DNA of 64,000 nt, taken from NCBI GenBank assembly GCA_963170055.1, contig CAUJGJ010000040.1, positions 1,180,301 to 1,244,300 on the forward strand, written 5' to 3'. The notes under the pieces are model-generated. The model was not told where the DNA came from and searched no databases. It was given only the letters and a program-made list of their open reading frames with translations. Shown here in pieces: positions 11,028 to 23,040 of the stretch; the first letter of the stretch is position 1, and each line of letters opens with the position of its first letter. This stretch comes from Halisarca cf. caerulea (taxonomy: Eukaryota; Porifera; Demospongiae; Chondrillida; Halisarcidae). The position numbers were made by a program, and so were the translations under genes.

Positions 11028-12347
11028 GGTATAACAGAAGAAGAGCTGACAACTATGGTGCTAGCAGCTAAAGCACTAAATGGCACAACAGCAGCCATTT
11101 ATTTGTACAGCTTGATTGCATTATGCCCAGACTTTTCTCCAGTTAAGGTTGCTACAGTGTATTCTATCTTGGATGAGCATCTTGATGGCTGCAGAATGGG
11201 CTACATGCGCAGAGAAGATACTAAGGCTGGTGAGTGCAGTATTGCAACCTGCAAGCCTAGAATACACATTGTCGTGGTTATAATGTATTTTTCAACATAC
11301 ACACAGGGGCACATGAAGCACAGACTATGTTTAGTGCAGTGACATGCATAGCAGTTGGTCAATGGTGCCAAGAAACAGCTGAAGAGAACCCGTCAATACA
11401 TACAAATGGCAGTGTCAGTAACTACTTCTTGATGACAGGCACTAATGTATGGGAGAAACTTATCGAGGCATTTTCACATGAAGGGCAAATGGTGATAGTC
11501 TTGACGGATGTTGATGAGCCAGGTATGTAAGTTAATACATACACAATATATAAGTGCATGTGTAAAGTACATATTATATAATAATACTTATGGCAGGCGG
11601 TTGCATGTACATATAGCACTGCTACAAACAATTGTGGAGAGTAGCGAAATTATTCATTTGCTATACTCATGAATATGAGTGATACACATCCAATGGACAC
11701 TGACACCAATCACTTAGTACATGCTTGAGCTACAATTCTTTCGTGCGGAAAAGTGCTTTAAAATCCAAAACCTCCCATGCGCCCTCTATAGTGAAATGAG
11801 GTTGGTTTTACCGAAAGCTGTACTATTTCATAAGCAAATTATAATATTATAACTCCTTGTGGCCATGTGCACCATTTTGCCTTTCGCCCTGTCAGTGAAC
11901 TAATTATACTTACCTACGTATAAATATAGAGATCATCATACATACATGCAGTATATTAATGTGACCACATTTGAGTAAATTGGATGACCAAATATGGGGT
12001 AGTGAGATATGACCGAATTTGGCCATGGGTTATATAGTGAGATGTGCCCCAAATTGGGGCTAGTGAGATGTGACCAAATTTGGGCTAGTGAGATGTGACC
12101 AAATTTGGGACTATTCCGAGATGTGCATGCAAAGTGTATGGGAGTAACTAAATAGAATGTGACCAAATTTGGGATTGTGATTGTGCACAAGGTTATTTTC
12201 ATTAATTTATTCTCTCATTTAGGTGCTGTTACAACTAGTGTATTAAGACTCAGAAGAAACAGCATCACGCTGTACGAAGACACTGATTATCTACAAGAAT
12301 TTCAAGCTAGTGCCCTTCTTGAGCAAGTGCATATGGGCAATTATTAA
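11028..12347 (+). CDS. 3' exons of an unknown host gene
   Basis: Three exons join cleanly: 11028-11229 (acceptor TTACAG, donor GTGAGT), 11307-11522 (acceptor ACACAG, donor GTATGT) and 12223-12347 (acceptor TTTAG), ending with TAA. The 5' exons are not identified. They may lie upstream of the piggyBac, or the gene may be truncated by it. The visible product is soluble-looking, with segments TEEELTTMVLAAKAL, NVWEKLIEAFSHEGQMVIVL and LRRNSITLYEDTDYLQEF. The pattern faintly recalls the tail of site-specific DNA methyltransferase-like proteins. I do not claim that identity. The second intron holds a minisatellite. Confidence 0.6.
11960..12175. repeat. Minisatellite in an intron, unit about 25 bp
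   Basis: Imperfect tandem copies of GATGTGACCAAATTTGGG with GTGAGAT/CTAGTGAGA spacers occur six or so times. Purely repetitive, inside the intron 11523-12222. Confidence 0.75.
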
Positions 12348-12649
12348 CTATGCCGACAGTTAGGACTATATACATCTATTTTATGAACATATAGCACAAT
12401 TATCTCATGTTAACTCAATATTGTACAAACAATTTCAGTTTCATAACTTTACAAAGTTACCGTTTACCTCTGTGTTGGTGTAATTGCAATATTCAAACAC
12501 ATCACTGTACTTTACAAAAAATGTTTAATATAATTTCAGTGATACAATATATTATATTGTTTCCAGTGTATAACCCCATGAAATGAAATGAAATCAGTCT
12601 AAATTATGCATTGAAGCCTTAATCAGAAATTCACGATTTACTGAAGAAC
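12348..12649. other. No feature recognised
   Basis: Spacer after the stop codon of the host gene. It is AT-rich and contains no clear repeat end. Confidence 0.35.
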
Positions 12650-14259
12650 ATGTTATCAATACTTCGTTTACAATTGAAGGAATTTCACACAAATATCACA
12701 TGAGTTTGTGGACAAAATATTTGAACAAATTTGAAGCTCTGTTTCCAAGGTATTCTTACTTTAGTCTTGTTTTCCTATCATTGTTGATTGCACTCATTAA
12801 AGCAGCTAGGTTGGATGCAATTCTGTCAGTAGTCACCTGCAGTCTGGTTGGTATGATACAATAAAACCACGTGACAGCAGGTGATGTGTCTATTTGCCAA
12901 GCAGTCAAGTTTGACAATTGCACTTTAACAAACGTGGTAAAGAATTTTAGCTTTCAAATTTCTATGATTATGTTTGGAAAGGACCAAATCCCCAGTATCG
13001 TATCTTGGAAAAATGTATGCGCATGTGGGACATGTCCGAATCTGCCCTGCGTGTAATTAGTTGGAATCTGAGCAAAAATGCTATTCAATGGCTTTAAGTC
13101 ATGTGACAAGTGTATGATAAATCAACAGGCTATAATATGTACGCACTGAGTTTGTTTTTACTGCAGCAATTTATGTACACTTACGAACGTTCATCCCGCA
13201 AAAAAATCGTTCAATCGTATTCGTTCTGGGAAGAAAGTTGGCTGAAGCAAGTTAATAATCTGTATTTTAATATCCCCGGAAACAGCAAGATTTTCCGAGA
13301 TTGCATGCTATTTTCTCTCAACGGGTTCAATTCCAACCCATCAAGGAGAAAAATGAAGATAGGCCATTCTATTCTAAAGTAAAACATTCGTTATGTAGAT
13401 TTAAAAGCAACGGCTACTACCGGATATTACGCACCTTACTTCACGGACTCTGACATCCAACGTTAAAGTTGTGCACCCTTGAAATCGTCGTCAAAAGTAT
13501 CCTCCTCCTGTTACAACTGTCCTGACTCCTTTAAAATGTATTTCGTTTGGCATATTATTCACTGCCATGCTCGTTGTGTCTTCTGACTGAATTTAGTCTT
13601 CACTTCCACTGTAGTGCATCACGTGCATGTCATGTGATAAAATGACCTCAGCGACTCTTTCGTTAAGGTGTATCTTCAATGGCCAGGAGCCAAAAAGTCA
13701 AGGCCGATTGATTAGCCTAGTCTTTTTAGATTTTTCGATTTATCACAGGCAACGTTAGGCCTACAAAAGTTACAAGCCAAAATGTAAGTGTCTGCTGTGT
13801 CAATTTAAGGTTTTCAGTGATTTTCTCAGTAACTGCTTCAAGTACAAAAATCCCCCACATGGAAGTTTTAGATATTGTTATAAGGAACCTAATTACCCTT
13901 TGCGGTGTCCATAGCTTTCAATCTCCTTGCAGTGGTTCCCGGCGTTTTTGTGCCTTTAGATATGGCGGAGAAAACTACTTATAGCTTCGTCTTCAAATAC
14001 GCTATTACTAAACTATACGATGATATTTCTTTTGAAGAGATACAATAGACCTACTTAAAGAAATGGGACCAAAAGCGAACCTAAAATTTTTCGTTAGCTG
14101 AAGACTTACAAGTGCTAATGGACATGTTCCACATGCGTGATATTCCGTTCATTTTCATGCCCGCTGTCTTGTGTCAGCTTCCTTTTTAGATAGAAAAACC
14201 CTGGACACAACAGACGTGGAATGGAGCTTCACTCTCCAAGATTCTATTTAGTAAGCTTT
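12650..14259. mobile_element. Old copy of the 870-bp CGCAGGT family, split by two later insertions
   Basis: 12650-13019 and 14138-14259 align piecewise with the element at 16672-17543. Shared words include GGAATTTCAC, the segment before ACCACGTGAC, AAAGGACCAAA, TTCCGTTC and GATT-TAGTAAG. The alignment is interrupted exactly by the element at 13020-14137, and again at 14260 where a further related element starts. The outer ends are eroded. Confidence 0.55.
13020..14137. mobile_element. CGCATGTGG-end element with TG dinucleotide duplication (copy P)
   Basis: The left end is CGCATGTGGGACATGTCC and the right end is the complement of CGCATGTGGAACATGTCC. Each is flanked by TG (13018-13019 and 14138-14139). 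Comparison with 16672-17543 shows that the flanks were once contiguous. No coding frame of significance is seen. Confidence 0.75.
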
Positions 14260-14842
14260 AGTAGGTATGTTAAGGCACTTTTTGCCAAAAACAAAATGGC
14301 TGCCGCTTTTGGATGCCTTGTTTTCTCGTCCTGAACGTAGAAAGACTAAAGAAAGCCTCCAGACAGTATTTCGAACATTCTTTTATTGTGCATATGTAAT
14401 TTAAGAGCCAAAAACATAATGTATGTGTTGTACATGGTCAATTTTTAACCATACTAAAATAAGCAGAAAACGCAAAAGGTGCGGGTCAAGACATCTGAAT
14501 TTAAACGTGCAAGTGAATTCAAAAGACAGAACATGTCCAAATCTTACTTTTCTGATTTGGGGAAAATTCTGCTCCATTCCACAGCTGTTATGTCCAGGGT
14601 TTCTGATCACAAAGAACGGCTATAGCAACAAATGGCTGCGCTAAAAACTGAACGGATGGACTGACCATCTTCCTCAAATCAGAATTTGAAGTTTGGTCCT
14701 TCAGCGATAATCTGACAAAGTTTTAAGTATCTACATAGAGATCTAGACCCACGCCTTTTTCGCCATAAAATTCTTGTGGACTGGAGTGCTACTTTAGGCC
14801 TTTATCACATGATATCACATGTCCACAAAGGCAAGCAAGGCT
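14260..14842. mobile_element. Left arm of an element like copy B, with eroded end
   Basis: From GTAGGTATGTTAAGGCAC onward this matches 52431-54180 (copy B) with its insertion C missing. The junction ATGCCTTGTTTTCT here is continuous, which is the empty site of copy C. Similarity ends at ACATGTCCACAAAGGCAA near 14835, where transposase-like sequence begins. Confidence 0.65.
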
Positions 14843-16243
14843 TTTCTATGGTCACCTATGCATGTGAGGTAGTGATGACATCGTGGATGAACCATTGTAT
14901 CCAGGCACATCAAAGTCAGCAGAAGGGTACATGGCCAGACTCCTTTTCCGAATAGCAAAGGATGAGGGGTGCAATGTGTATGTGAACCGACAAGATAGCG
15001 ATTCTTCATCTGCCAAAGGAGTCTGAGATGTTCACCCTAATGCTCGAATAATGCACTGTGCAGGCCATGTTGGTAGAGCCCATGGCAATTGGTTGGCTGA
15101 CCTGAAGACAATGAAGACCTTTTCTGCTGCATATATTTGCAAACATGTGGCATCTCATCCAGAGGTCTCCTCAGTTACCTGCGTATGCGCAGGACGTAAT
15201 CACCATCAGGGTTGTGCTTGTATCATAAACTCGTTTATTCATGCTGCGAGGATCAATCATTTTCTGTGTGCCTACAAGCTGATACCAACCCAAGTGAGTA
15301 TGCATCACGCCTTCACCAGTTAGGGAAGTACCATGCCAGGGGTATCCATCAATGGGAGGGAGGACACTGTTCATTTCATCCGCAGCACACCTGTTCCTGT
15401 GGGCAGTGCAAAGATGATGACAACCTGGCTTGTACCGGATCACCATACGAATCCAAGCACAAGCTGGCCTGTCCTATACATGCTCTTGTCTACAAAATAG
15501 AGTGCGAGACAAGAGCTTCTGCAGCATCATCAGTGATCGATCCAGAGATGGGACGAGGACACTCCAACTTGTTTCAAGTTGCATTCAGTGTGCTACCTCA
15601 CTACAGAGTCAAAAGTCTTGCATTGCACCAACTGTCATACATGATACTGACCAACTTGTGATTGATCATGAGCTCCCTGTCATTCGTGGCTGGCAAGTTC
15701 GGCACCCAATTCAATCCATACGTGGAGATATATGCAGCCTTGAAACTACCCATTCTTGATGGCCTTTTTGGACATCTGGGAAGCAGATATGCAGGAAAGG
15801 GAAGAAATGAGACAGCACAAAAGTGATCCAGCCACCAAGAAGTACCATAATGCTATGAAGACTGCTCGCAAAGAGGAGCAAGAAGAGAGGAATGGCATGC
15901 AAGATCAAGAGTAAGCATCTGAGGCTGGCATGTCTGAGATGACTGACCAGCAGCTGCTCAATACTGTTTACACAAAAGAGGCCACACCACAATCCACTGA
16001 TGTGCTTGTTATCACCACACCATCTAGCACCACCAGCATTCCTGCCACCTCATCCACGAAAGTTGCAAATGTGGATCAACAGCCCATCAGCACACCTCAT
16101 TTAAACACTGTCCACTCAACACTCATAATAGACCGCATCATTCAGTTCACACATGACAAGCCATTGGTAAACACATTATCATCTAATTCAGTATTATCTA
16201 TGGTTACATGTGATTGTAATTTGGTTGCATTGCAATGGAAGTG
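14843..16243 (+). pseudogene. Decayed relative of the Kolobok-like transposase
   Basis: Translations in two frames match the protein at 3648-5792 from about its residue 268 onward. Examples are MHCAGHVGRAHGNWLADLK, HQWEGGHCSFHPQHTC, ECETRAS and DPATKKYHNAMKTARKEEQEER. The N-terminal half is absent. There is a TGA/TAG within the first 170 bases, a frame change near 15270-15290, and another near 15660-15780. In the region of the catalytic E the sequence reads SNLFQVAF instead of SNLCEAAF, so the acidic residue is lost. It is not functional. An AATAAA lies at 16287. Its tight join to a copy-B arm may be chance insertion or a shared element. Confidence 0.75.
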
Positions 16244-16671
16244 AAAATATATAATAATATGCGGATAAATACAGTTATTGTGATTCAATAAAATGAAAAA
16301 TGTTACAGTAACTGTAACAGTAGACTAAGCATAGTCTTTAGCGAGCATGTGCCAAATTTTGTTTTGGTTTGGTCACAGCAGGGGGCCACTTGGCTCCCTT
16401 TTTGGTCCTGTATAGTGACAGCATATAATTGTGACAGCAGCACGTGGTAAGTAGAAAAAAAATACAGCTGACACTAAACGTGATTGTATTGTGCTTACAT
16501 TGTTTCCAGTTGGATCTGGATGTCCGGAAAGATCCTGTGGAAAACGAGCTTCCACCACCCTCCTTAGCTTTGCTGGAAAGACATATGTTGAGTTTGGCCA
16601 ACGAACTTGTCCTTTCCTACTTCACAGGCAAACACTTTGATACACGATAATGTCAAATGCTATGATAACAA
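16244..16671. other. Unassigned spacer
   Basis: AATAAA near 16287 may belong to the decayed transposase. The rest contains no feature that I can name. Confidence 0.3.
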
Positions 16672-17543
16672 CGCAGGTATGTTATGTCCGAAAACAGGGA
16701 GGATTGTTTATGTACAGAACGATTGTTTACATAGCAATTACTTTGTTTACATTAGAAGGAATTTCACGCAATGGTCACATGAAATCGCCGACTAAACGCC
16801 TTGAACAAAAGTTTGATCCGACGAAAGCTTACTCAAAGGCTTCTTCCATCGCTAATTTCGTTGATCTACCTCTTAGACAAATTTGCTCGTTGAAAAAAGC
16901 TAACTCAGCGGCTTTTCTACCAGTAAGCACACGCAGGCTGGTTTGGTATGATGTAATCAAACCACGTGACTGCATGTGATATTCGACGAAGAAGGAAGAT
17001 GACTCCACAAGAATATTTCAATCGAAATTCCGGTCGTGGAAGTTATAGGTTTTGGTATCGAAACTTTGAGAGATTGTTCCTAAAGGACCAAACCCTCGGA
17101 ATCGAAAAATGAATCTTTGTGTGTTGTTCCGTTCGTTTTATGTCCGGCAGTTTTTGGTCGGACGGGTGTATTTCTTTTGGATAACCTTGGACATAAAGGT
17201 CGTGGAACGGAGCAGCGATTTTCATTTTTCGATTTAGTAAGTTTATACTTTGTTCTACATTTTGAATCTATTTTTGTGTGCAAACCCCCCCGATTTCTAC
17301 GACTGGAATTTGCCATCTTTGTGTTTCACGTAGGCCTGACGAAAGGTCCACAAAGACAATCTTAAAGTTACTTTATAAGCCTCTAGTCTGCTCAGGTACA
17401 AATTAGATATGTTCTTGATCTTGTATAAGCATATTTCAGAACTGTATATCTTGTTACGCCGAAAATCAGGGGGGGTTGTAATAGTGCTTCGATAACGTCC
17501 GCCATTTTGTTGATATGTCCAAATCGGACATAACCTACCTGCG
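16672..17543. mobile_element. CGCAGGT element, 872 bp, AA duplication (copy F)
   Basis: The left end is CGCAGGTATGTTATGTCCG and the right end is the complement of CGCAGGTAGGTTATGTCCG. Both flanks are AA. The right end carries the palindrome TTATGTCC/GGACATA, then AAAATGGC. It is the same family as 49294-50167, in opposite orientation. Internal GTTATGTCC-type repeats near 17136 and 17190 form a central inverted repeat. It is non-coding. Confidence 0.85.
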
Positions 17544-18856
17544 AAGTTATTATAGCAATGAAAACGTTTTGCTAAACAGTTACTATTTTAACCCATTAAC
17601 GCTGAGACGCCCCAAAGCGCCCATGAAAAGAGAGGGAAATTCAAACGCTCGTACTGATCGATAGGAGCACAATATAATTTCAAGTCTGACATCATTAGAA
17701 AGCCTAAAAATAGGGCTTTCCAAAGAAGGTAAGATGACATAGTGGTTTTAATCATAATTTTCGAGATTCGAGCGCTTACGCAAAGGCAACGAGCAAATGT
17801 ACATGAACATGATCATTACAATTCAAGTATACTGAAATCAAAATAAAGTCATGGCAAGTTCTGCAAGTGGACTTCAACACATCTTCTCTGCATCAGGCTT
17901 GGTTTGAAGAAATGTTTGGCCTTCCTCTCTAATACTTTGAGACCTCTGTGGAGGAACTGGAAGAGAAGATCGATGACACAGAGATTAGGGAGGAAATATG
18001 CTTCAAGAAGCCTACCTTGACTATTCAGGACCATGTCTACCATGCAGTACTTGCAAGCACAACTGTAGAAGAGATGGCATGACACGTACGGCACATAGAT
18101 CAGTAGCAAGTAGCTCATGCTATGCAAGAACCAAGCACCTTAACAACTCCAGCAGATCACAGGTCCCTCTGTTTGAAAGCAAACCCACATGATAACAAGT
18201 CAAATGGATGAGAAGCGAGCTCCTGGGTTACATAATGGACTTTGTGATGGAGATTGCCCAGTTTGGTGACTTATCTGGCCGAGTACGACAGCAAGTGGGC
18301 ATTCGCACAAGAAATGTTCTTTTCAGGCAATGACAGCAGTAGATCGTGAGCAAGTCCAGTTTGAAGGCAGAAAGAGAGCGTGCGTAGGTTGAAAACAGCA
18401 GAGGAGACTGTTCAAGGATGGCCAAGGAAGGCACACAACGGAAACAACCTTCAGCTGTGACAAGTGCGGAGAAAGTTACTGTTAAGAGCATATCTTGGGC
18501 ACATCTCCCAACTAGGTCTGCGGAAATAAACAACAACATGGAAATGTAGTCTTAGATCTTCCGTTTTCAACAAAATAGCAATAGATAGACACTCACTTTT
18601 CCATTTGCGTTCGGTTTTATCTTCCTTGGTGTCGTTGAAGTTGCCCTATTTCTTGCTCAAGCAACAAGGTCACAAAGTCTAAGGACAAAAGGCTAAAGAA
18701 CGCCTTTCGAAACAAAATAAGCAAAATTCGAAACACTTGAAAGACAACGAGTAAGAAGTTATCGTCGAATTTCAAACACCTCCCTTCCATGCGCAAACTT
18801 TCTGCTGAACCTCTTGGCGCACGAGGTAAGGTGGGCGCTTAATCACAGACCTAGGA
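17544..18856. other. Unassigned repeat-poor stretch
   Basis: A piggyBac-like left end (TTAACCCATTAACGC) lies at 17591-17605 without a matching partner. No exon with convincing splice sites was found in the remaining sequence. Confidence 0.3.
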
Positions 18857-19263
18857 CAGGGGTGGCGGCGCCGCTCCAGCCAGTCCAGCTATGGCCGGAC
18901 CACTTTTTCGCAAAGACCTGATATTTTTTTCTTAAATTCGTTCTAATCCTTAGCTGAAATGATAGCCTTTCTTTATAATACAATACCAGTCTGAATCTGC
19001 CATTTTATGACAACATCACAACACGTCATTATCACGTTTTAGGAAGTACGCGCGCGGCTTATAAATTTATTAGGCTGAAACAGTGGCAATGGCCTCTACA
19101 CCTCGAGAGGATTCCACACTATTTATTCTTATTTTCACTAGTTTTGGGTTCCACTGTGATTTTTGTTTGTATATTTTGAGACTATAAACATATCTTCTCG
19201 CTATGCTCCCAAAAATGTGCATCATATGGCCGGACCACCTTTTTAGACCCGACTCCCCCTCTG
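18857..19263. mobile_element. Possible MITE, about 407 bp
   Basis: CAGGGGTGGCGG at the left and the complement of CAGAGGGGGAGTCGG at the right are flanked by TAGGA on both sides (18852-18856 and 19264-19268). The terminal repeat is imperfect and the superfamily uncertain. Confidence 0.4.
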
Positions 19264-19277
19264 TAGGAGGGTTAATA

Positions 19278-19669
19278 TAGTCCTGGACGGTATTGACAAT
19301 TCTAACTAGTTACTAACTAATCGACAGATAGTCGGTATTAGTCGATATATCTCAATATTATCCTCCAATGTTTTGATATCCCAATTTTGATTCAAAAATG
19401 GTGATATCAATTGAGATAGGGATTGATTAAAAATATTCTAGCACTATGTACCCAGGCAAATGAAAAACCTTAGCCATATATTGGACTTTTGCTGTTAGTC
19501 TTCCCCATTTTAACCCAACCATTGTTGTACTGCAAATAGAGGTAACTGCACTTGCTCTAGAAAATGCTGATAGTCGATATATTGACTATTCAAAATTGTA
19601 ATTATTGTATAGTCGGTTTTGGATTGATATTGATATTGACTACTAATATTGAAATATTGTCCAGGGCTA
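19278..19669. mobile_element. hAT-type MITE, 392 bp, 8-bp duplication
   Basis: The terminal repeats TAGTCCTGGAC and the complement of TAGCCCTGGAC are flanked on both sides by GGTTAATA (19270-19277 and 19670-19677). An 8-bp duplication is the hallmark of hAT elements. The interior is rich in ATTGATA-like words and does not code. Confidence 0.8.
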
Positions 19670-19784
19670 GGTTAATATATTAATCCACACAAGCTGTATT
19701 GCTACATAACGGTATGTATACTGTATACGTAATGTGCGCGAATCTACGTGTGAAGTGATAAGCTCACCCAGACGATTCCAAACA

Positions 19785-19967
19785 TACGCTTGTATATATA
19801 TAGCAGATCTGGCTGCTTTTCCCTGCTTTTCCGCGTATGCTTCCGTCAACAACTTTAGCATCCACACAGGTACATCTTCATAACTAAATGAACACATTAC
19901 AACGTCGATTTCATGAAATCTAACAGCAGAAATCATTACCCAGTCATTCCTTCACCATATACTGCTA
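19785..19967 (-). pseudogene. Remnant of a Kolobok-like element with its accessory exon
   Basis: CTGCTACC followed by TTAA (19960-19971) matches the right end of the Kolobok element at 6971-6983. On the minus strand 19887-19785 reads DVPVWMLKLLTEAYAEKQGK and ends at a GTGAGC donor. This resembles exon 2 of the small gene at 6193-6684 (DVPPGFLHLLLEQYKDKRGK). The rest of the element was not found. Confidence 0.5.
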
Positions 19968-20095
19968 CCTTAAAGACTGCGGGGTGCGAGAGTTGCGCAT
20001 TTGCCACAAAAGTTAGTGTGGCAGAAAGTGCATTGTCTATGTAGTTGACAGGCCAAATTTTATAGTCATACATAGCTGTACGAGTGTATATGAAG

Positions 20096-20883
20096 TCAAA
20101 GAAATTCTACAAGAAACGCACTTGTACACACTAACACGCAGTTATACAAACAGTTTACTAAGTTATACAAACAAAAATGGCTTCCTCGGAAAGTTTTTCG
20201 CTGAAACAATGCATAATTTCTTAAGTATAGTATCATATTTTGCCTTTGTTTGATCAATACCAGAGCAAAAGCACAGAGAAAAGTGGAATAAAACTCTCCT
20301 TGTAACTTTTCTTGCAGGAATGTCGTATTGAAGTGTCTCCCTTGAAGACGGGTGCATTCTTTAAGCATTAAAAGTCAACCTAAGCTTTGTATCGTACAAT
20401 CACCACTCAAATGTTTTAAGCAACCAGGACTAGACAACTCGAAAATTACGCACATGCATACTCTTACAAAAGAACCATAAAATCATGAACTGCAACAGGA
20501 TCTATATTCCAATAGATGAACAAGAGTATCTTGAGGACAACAGTCAGTAATACGGTGGAAACAAAATAATTTCAGTGATTTTATTGGCGAAATGAATCTT
20601 CTAAATGTTCGAGCCACTTTAGTAGCTAATGGTTGTTAATGGTCTAGCGATGACAGAAACACACAGCCGTTAAAAGGGGAAGTATTCCGTTGTATTTCTT
20701 ATGAGGTTGGCTAGCTTTAAATTGCTAGTTGTGTCGAAAGCAATCAAATTCACTTTGAAAATGCTTGAAAAAGAGCCACTATAGTGGCTTCTCCACGACT
20801 ACAGTTACGCAATTTCACTATTTAGCCCACAACAAGGATTGGTCACGCACAAGCCACTATAGTGGCTTATCCACAATAAAGGG
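20096..20883. mobile_element. piggyBac-derived repeats
   Basis: The right end reads AATAAAGGG followed by TTAA at 20884-20887. A short palindrome GCCACTATAGTGGC occurs twice (20777, 20853), as in the piggyBac-like MITEs elsewhere. A second right end lies at about 20607-20634. Part (20140-20200, TTATACAAACAAAAATGGC) matches the complement of 47991-48781. Boundaries on the left are unclear. Confidence 0.45.
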
Positions 20884-21010
20884 TTAAACCACCTAAGCAA
20901 TGCATGGTCAAAATTTTTCGCTCGTAGGTAATCTCAGTCTCATTCACTTTGCCTGGAAACTGCTGCCCTTGTATGCTTCTTTAATAGCATCTCTATCAGT
21001 TAAAATCCTA

Positions 21011-22180
21011 CGCAGGTGAGTTATGTGCACATAGAAGAAATTTCAAAATGGCCACCCGCAAAAGTTGGTCACAAATACACCCCCTTTTTCTTCTTTCAGA
21101 GTGCATAATAAGAAAAAATGAAGGTGAAGGAATGTGTTTGAACACTTTGATTCTCTATTTCTCTACTTTGTTAACTTCTAAATAACGTATTGAAGGGAAA
21201 AATCAGAACTGATTTGATGTATACGATTTTACTTTATCCCAAAACGCACCATACTTAATGATCCTTTGGAGACAAACTATCTATGGCGAAGAGTTCTTTG
21301 GAACAGTAGCTAACTTTTCACCGTAGCACCTTAAGAAATTCCACTTCCTTCCGAAGATATCCAAGTTAACAACCACGTGCACATAAAATGAAAGGAACAA
21401 GCTTTTGAGAGGCGCTACAGTGAAAAGTTTGTCTTACCCTTTGTAAACAAGCTTGCAAATTCTCGAAGCTCCAGCGGGTCATCTTCATCGGCGCGTTTTG
21501 AGAAGAAATTTAGCTCCTGCAAATATCATTCTTCTTCTCTTAGTCACACCAATATCAGGTGACTTTGGCGAAACGTTAAATTATGTCACGAATAGGTTCC
21601 AGGAACGTTCAAGTTGACTTAGATTACACGTGTGCATTCATCTCTCAATTTGTGTAACAGCTATATCTTCTCCAACGATTCAACAGGCAACTAAAATTGC
21701 CATTCAAAGCATGTGGATAGTGCTGAACAAAGGTAGGATAAGAATTGTCGGTTAGGTACCCCCTGCGTGGTTTTGTACGAAATAATGCCCCAAGAATGCC
21801 CTTGAGATCACTTGTTGCAAGGTACGGATACTGATAAGCTTAGCGAACAGTCCATTTGCAAACATTTGAGGTACTAATACGCGCAATATCACCGTACTGT
21901 TCACTCAATTCATCAGTAATCCATACAGCGCAACAAGCGATTTCAAGGGCATTTGCTTCTACAAAAGCACACAGAGGATACTTAACCTGACAATTCACAA
22001 TAAATACACAAAACCTAACCGTCGTTCAGCTCTACAGCACTAGTTTGGATCCATTTTGGTCATCCTTTGGTCACGCAAATCGCGCACGATCTGGCTTGCA
22101 AAGGCGTTACAATGTAATCACATTCCTTTTTACCACAGAAACACCCCTTTAAAGTTCAATGTCCACATAACCTACCTGCG
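21011..22180. mobile_element. CGCAGGT element, 1,170 bp, TA duplication (copy J)
   Basis: The left end is CGCAGGTGAGTTATGTGCAC and the right end is the complement of CGCAGGTAGGTTATGTGGAC; flanks are TA/TA. The left end contains the palindrome TATGTGCACATA followed by AAAATGGC. The right end carries AAAGGGGTGTTTCTG instead. A related left-type end occurs at 32100-32164. Non-coding. Confidence 0.85.
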
Positions 22181-22379
22181 TAGACAGCATATTTGGCGGA
22201 ATGTCTAACTTCTGAGCTACTTTCGTTATATTCTCTTTCCCTTTCTCAACTTCAACAATCAATTCGTGCTTCTTTTCTAAGGTGAGCGTTGATATATATA
22301 GTTTTAGCTTACTTTTACCTTTGTCGGCCATGTTTATTACTTGCACTTTTTAGCAACCCCGAACATAGGAAAGCCTTAC

Positions 22380-22830
22380 TCCATAAACTTTTGCACACAG
22401 ACCATTTTTATGGCTTCAACTTAATTAAGAGTATTCCTTCACTGAAAAAAAATCGACTTATAGCTTGAATATGTATTTGTATTTCATCGGGGGGAGAAGT
22501 GATATTTCGAGTAATTCAATTCGAGTTAAAGTATTTCCACTGTGTTTACTAAGTTTCCCATGTTGCGTATTTTGTCATTCCTCTCCAATGACACGATCGG
22601 TGAAATCAGCCCGGAAAATCAAAACTACAGGTGTCAATAACTCAGGACAGGAACTACAATTCAATATACACAACATGGAGAAGTTAGATCATGCTAATAG
22701 CTCACAGTTGGTACTATAAAACCGTCTTAGCCTGTTCTCTTATGCAGCACCCAGTGCAAAACTAAAAGAAGAACTTTAAAGTTTAGTCACATGTTAGCAG
22801 GTGACAGAGCATCGGGGACAACAGAAAACG
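22380..22830. repeat. Fragment related to copy Q, reverse orientation
   Basis: 22680-22815 is the reverse complement of about 45120-45260, sharing CACATGTTAGCAGGTGACAG-like and GCACCCAGTGCAAAACTAAA-like words. No complete ends were found. Confidence 0.5.
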
Positions 22831-22867
22831 TCACTAAACATGCATTAGTACCATAGCTATTTTTAGG

Positions 22868-23040
22868 TATTGCCTCTATGCCAGTATACTAATATATACA
22901 CCTACTATGCCAGTATACTAAATACACTTACTATGCCAGTATACTAAACACACTTCCTATGCATGCTAGTATATATAATAATACAGTTACTATGCCAGTA
23001 TGCTAATACACTTACTACGCCAGCATACAAATACACTTAT
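22868..23040. repeat. Minisatellite, unit about 25 bp
   Basis: Six imperfect copies of TATGCCAGTATACTAA with an ATACACTTAC spacer. It immediately precedes the Harbinger element by about 145 bases. Confidence 0.8.
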
